From assembly GCA_001275005.1 (NCBI GenBank), contig JWZX01002850.1:1-28125 (forward strand): a DNA stretch of 28,125 nt, written 5' to 3'. Source of the stretch: Chrysochromulina tobinii (taxonomy: Eukaryota > Haptophyta > Prymnesiales > Chrysochromulinaceae). Of the stretch, positions 26,679 through 28,125 are shown piece after piece. How positions within the stretch are numbered: position 1 is the stretch's first letter; each line of letters opens with the position of its first letter. The position numbers and the translations under genes are program-made. Under the pieces are notes generated by a model. It saw nothing but the letters and a program-made list of their open reading frames with translations, was not told where the DNA came from and made no database searches.

Positions 26679-27301
26679 ACCGCGCGTTCCAAGCCTGAGC
26701 TACCTGAGCGCGGGGGCTACCTGCTTTCAGCGGCATGCCCTGGCCTGGCATGCCGCCTTGGCCCGACCCTGGTTGCTGGTAGCCCACAGGCGGCGCAGCT
26801 GATGTCAGCTTGGGTTCAGGCTTGGATTTTTTGGCAGTTGGTCCGTTGCCGAGCACCTCGTCGAGCGCTGCCTCACCTTCTTCGTCGAAATCGTCGTAGT
26901 CAACAACGTCTGGGCGATCCACGGCGGAAGCGCCAGGTTGGGGAATGGCTGGCGCGCGGCCCGGCATGCCCTGCTGCGGCGGGTGGCCTTGCTGCGGTTG
27001 GTAACCCTGCTGCGGCATGCCTCCTTGTTGCGGCGGCTCGCTCTGCTGCGGCATGCCTCCTTGCTGCGGCGGGTAGCTCTGCTGCGGCGGGAAACCCTGC
27101 TGCGGCATGCCTCCTTGTTGCGGCGGGTAGCTCTGCTGTGGCATGCCTCCTTGTTGCGGCGGGTAGCTCTGCTGCGGCTGGTAACCCTGCTGCGGCATGC
27201 CTCCTTGTTGCGGCGGGTAGCTCTGCTGCGGCTGGTAACCCTGCTGCGGCATGCCTCCTGCCGCCGCCACAGCCGCCGCCGCGCTCTTCAACGCCGCTGC
27301 C
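26540..27301 (-). other. 762-bp inverted segment bounded by a perfect 14-bp inverted repeat
   Basis: GGCAGCGGCGTTGA (26540-26553) is the exact reverse complement of TCAACGCCGCTGCC (27288-27301). The segment's minus strand is open throughout. In order it encodes [13 protein letters not shown], six GGMPQQ units, an acidic patch ([17 protein letters not shown]), [20 protein letters not shown] and a Pro/Thr/Gln-rich stretch ending SRTSTPLP. Its codon register matches the + strand register at both ends. Read in the opposite orientation, PQQGAAAL runs into KSAAAA on the left and TSRTSTPLP runs into LPRFNE on the right, giving one open frame from about 26160 past 28125. In the sequence given, that frame is broken. 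See findings for explanations. Confidence 0.75.
26950..27260 (-). repeat. PQQGGM coding repeat array, minus orientation
   Basis: Six GGMPQQ units ([18 protein letters not shown] and variants) read on the minus strand. They are homologous to the + array at 26208-26537 and lie inside the inverted segment. Confidence 0.9.
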
Positions 27302-28125
27302 GCTGCCAAGATTCAACGAGGTTGCTATCCGGCAAATCGTGGAGAAGGCACCAACGCAGAACTGCGTCCGAGACGGTGCAGTCTTCAAGACGTTCGCACC
27401 GCAGCCAAAGCTCGGATTCCTCCTGGCGAACATCCACTATACAACGGGCCCGTCCCCAGCAAGCGCAGTCGCGTCGATTCTGCCCTTGGCAGCAGCTGCT
27501 ACGCATCTGGCAGGGGAGCGCCCAATGTTCCCAGTGGTCGACCTCGATGCCGCCGGCTCAAGTCTGCCGCACACACCCGCGCACATACTTCCGCGCAAAC
27601 TCGTCGATCCTCGACACCCGCTGCAATTCCTCGACTCCCTGGACATTGACCGTGCTACCTCGCTGCTGCTCATGCAAGAACACCGGGATCCACTAGTAGC
27701 GGCCTTGCGGTACGCCAAGTCGGACCCCACGGGCAGCATCGCGATCCTCGTAGGCACCCACCGGCCCCCAGGGGCCGAGCGTCGACTAATCCGTCCAGAT
27801 CCAGCAGACGAGAATAACTCACAGTTCAACTTGCTCGAGCTCATCCGAGGCAACTTCAGCGCCTCCGAGGAGAAGACGCTCTTCCGTCTCCGAGAAGTCC
27901 TTTACATGGACATGGGTGCAGCACTTGTGCTCCCCATGCTCCGGCGCTGCGACTACCTTGGGAACTTCTCGATCATGAACGTCACGAAGCACACGTCGAA
28001 GGAGACTGACCCTCCCGAAGTAGAGCCCGCCTCGAAGATCCTCCGCACGATCACGGAGTCCCTCGAGCACAACTGCACGCTGGTCGTGACTCTTTCAGCG
28101 CCCGCCACGAACCTGTGCAAGGCGA
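27288..28125 (+). CDS. SURP-like domain protein, 3' part of the broken gene (runs off window)
   Basis: An 838-nt stop-free frame with good coding character continues past the window end and has no convincing ATG; in this orientation its frame runs back into antisense of the PQQ array. It begins [20 protein letters not shown], then [16 protein letters not shown] and [15 protein letters not shown]. This resembles a SURP (SWAP) module: IxxIVxKxA, then VRDGxxF, then PKxxFL, found in splicing factors. The rest ([71 protein letters not shown]) I do not recognise. It is in register with the minus-strand reading of the neighbouring segment, so it is most likely the C-terminal part of the gene starting near 25798. 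Confidence 0.55.

Noticed and set aside
25684-27309. A single 541-codon minus-strand gene
   Set aside because: Only 26540-27301 reads like protein. Beyond 26540 the frame is plain antisense of the + PQQ array ([12 protein letters not shown] repeats) and of the zinc-finger ORF. The coding part fits better as an inverted piece of the + strand gene.
27689-27707. GGATCCACTAGTAGCGGCC resembling a cloning-vector polylinker
   Set aside because: It has one mismatch to a common polylinker. It also lies in frame within a coherent protein ([11 protein letters not shown]) with no further vector sequence, so coincidence is more likely than contamination. A vector screen would settle it.
1-28125. tRNA, rRNA or snRNA genes
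   Set aside because: Scanning by eye for T-arm words such as GGTTCGAATCC and for rRNA landmarks gave nothing convincing on either strand. A covariance-model scan would be decisive.

Overview
The window is nuclear DNA of a GC-rich, intron-poor eukaryote, most likely a flagellated microalga. I favour a haptophyte-like protist, but that is inference. The evidence is the gene content: an EB1 microtubule end-binding protein, START lipid-binding protein, AlkB dioxygenases, a Kv-type potassium channel, filamin repeats, a GT34-like glycosyltransferase and a homeodomain protein carrying a LOV-type PAS domain. Spliceosomal introns are short (74-83 nt) and run GT to AG. There are no operons, rRNA, tRNA or CRISPR.

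Layout, left to right: EB1 (+, 204-1049, intron 388-466, two frame breaks); START/TM protein (+, to 2898); ALKBH6-like (-, 3277-4062); a short palindrome-rich divergent promoter; a histidine phosphatase fused to a multi-pass membrane domain (+, 4342-6623, intron 5640-5713); a histidine acid phosphatase (+, 7002-8171); a filamin-repeat protein (+, 8804-12599, intron 9716-9798 and one frame break); a GT34-like glycosyltransferase (+, 13125-14477); an EF-hand protein (-, 14971-15801); an M14 carboxypeptidase (-, 16173-17531) divergent from a membrane-anchored HGPRT-like protein (+, 17721-18551); a Kv channel (-, 18935-20851) divergent from a second AlkB protein (+, 21161-22018); a homeodomain-LOV protein (-, 22623-24473); a 1.3-kb spacer with a 40-bp minisatellite; and a broken repeat-rich locus (25798 to the window end).

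Three things stand out. (1) At 26540-27301 a 762-bp segment is bounded by a perfect 14-bp inverted repeat. Reading it in the opposite orientation joins the left PQQGGM-repeat ORF and the right SURP-like ORF in register at both ends, so the assembled sequence looks like the flipped, broken state of one gene. (2) The 74-nt intron at 5640-5713 starts with a copy of the exon that follows it (a 36-bp direct repeat around a 38-bp filler), which looks like a recent intron gain. (3) The homeodomain protein has a LOV core in which the photoreactive cysteine is replaced by methionine.

The genes do not form one pathway. Genes at several loci are divergent pairs sharing 190-310 bp promoters (ALKBH6/phosphatase, carboxypeptidase/HGPRT, Kv/AlkB) or convergent pairs with 290-600 bp between stops. 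EB1 and, less certainly, the carboxypeptidase point to microtubule or flagellar biology; the Kv channel and EF-hand protein to ion and calcium signalling.
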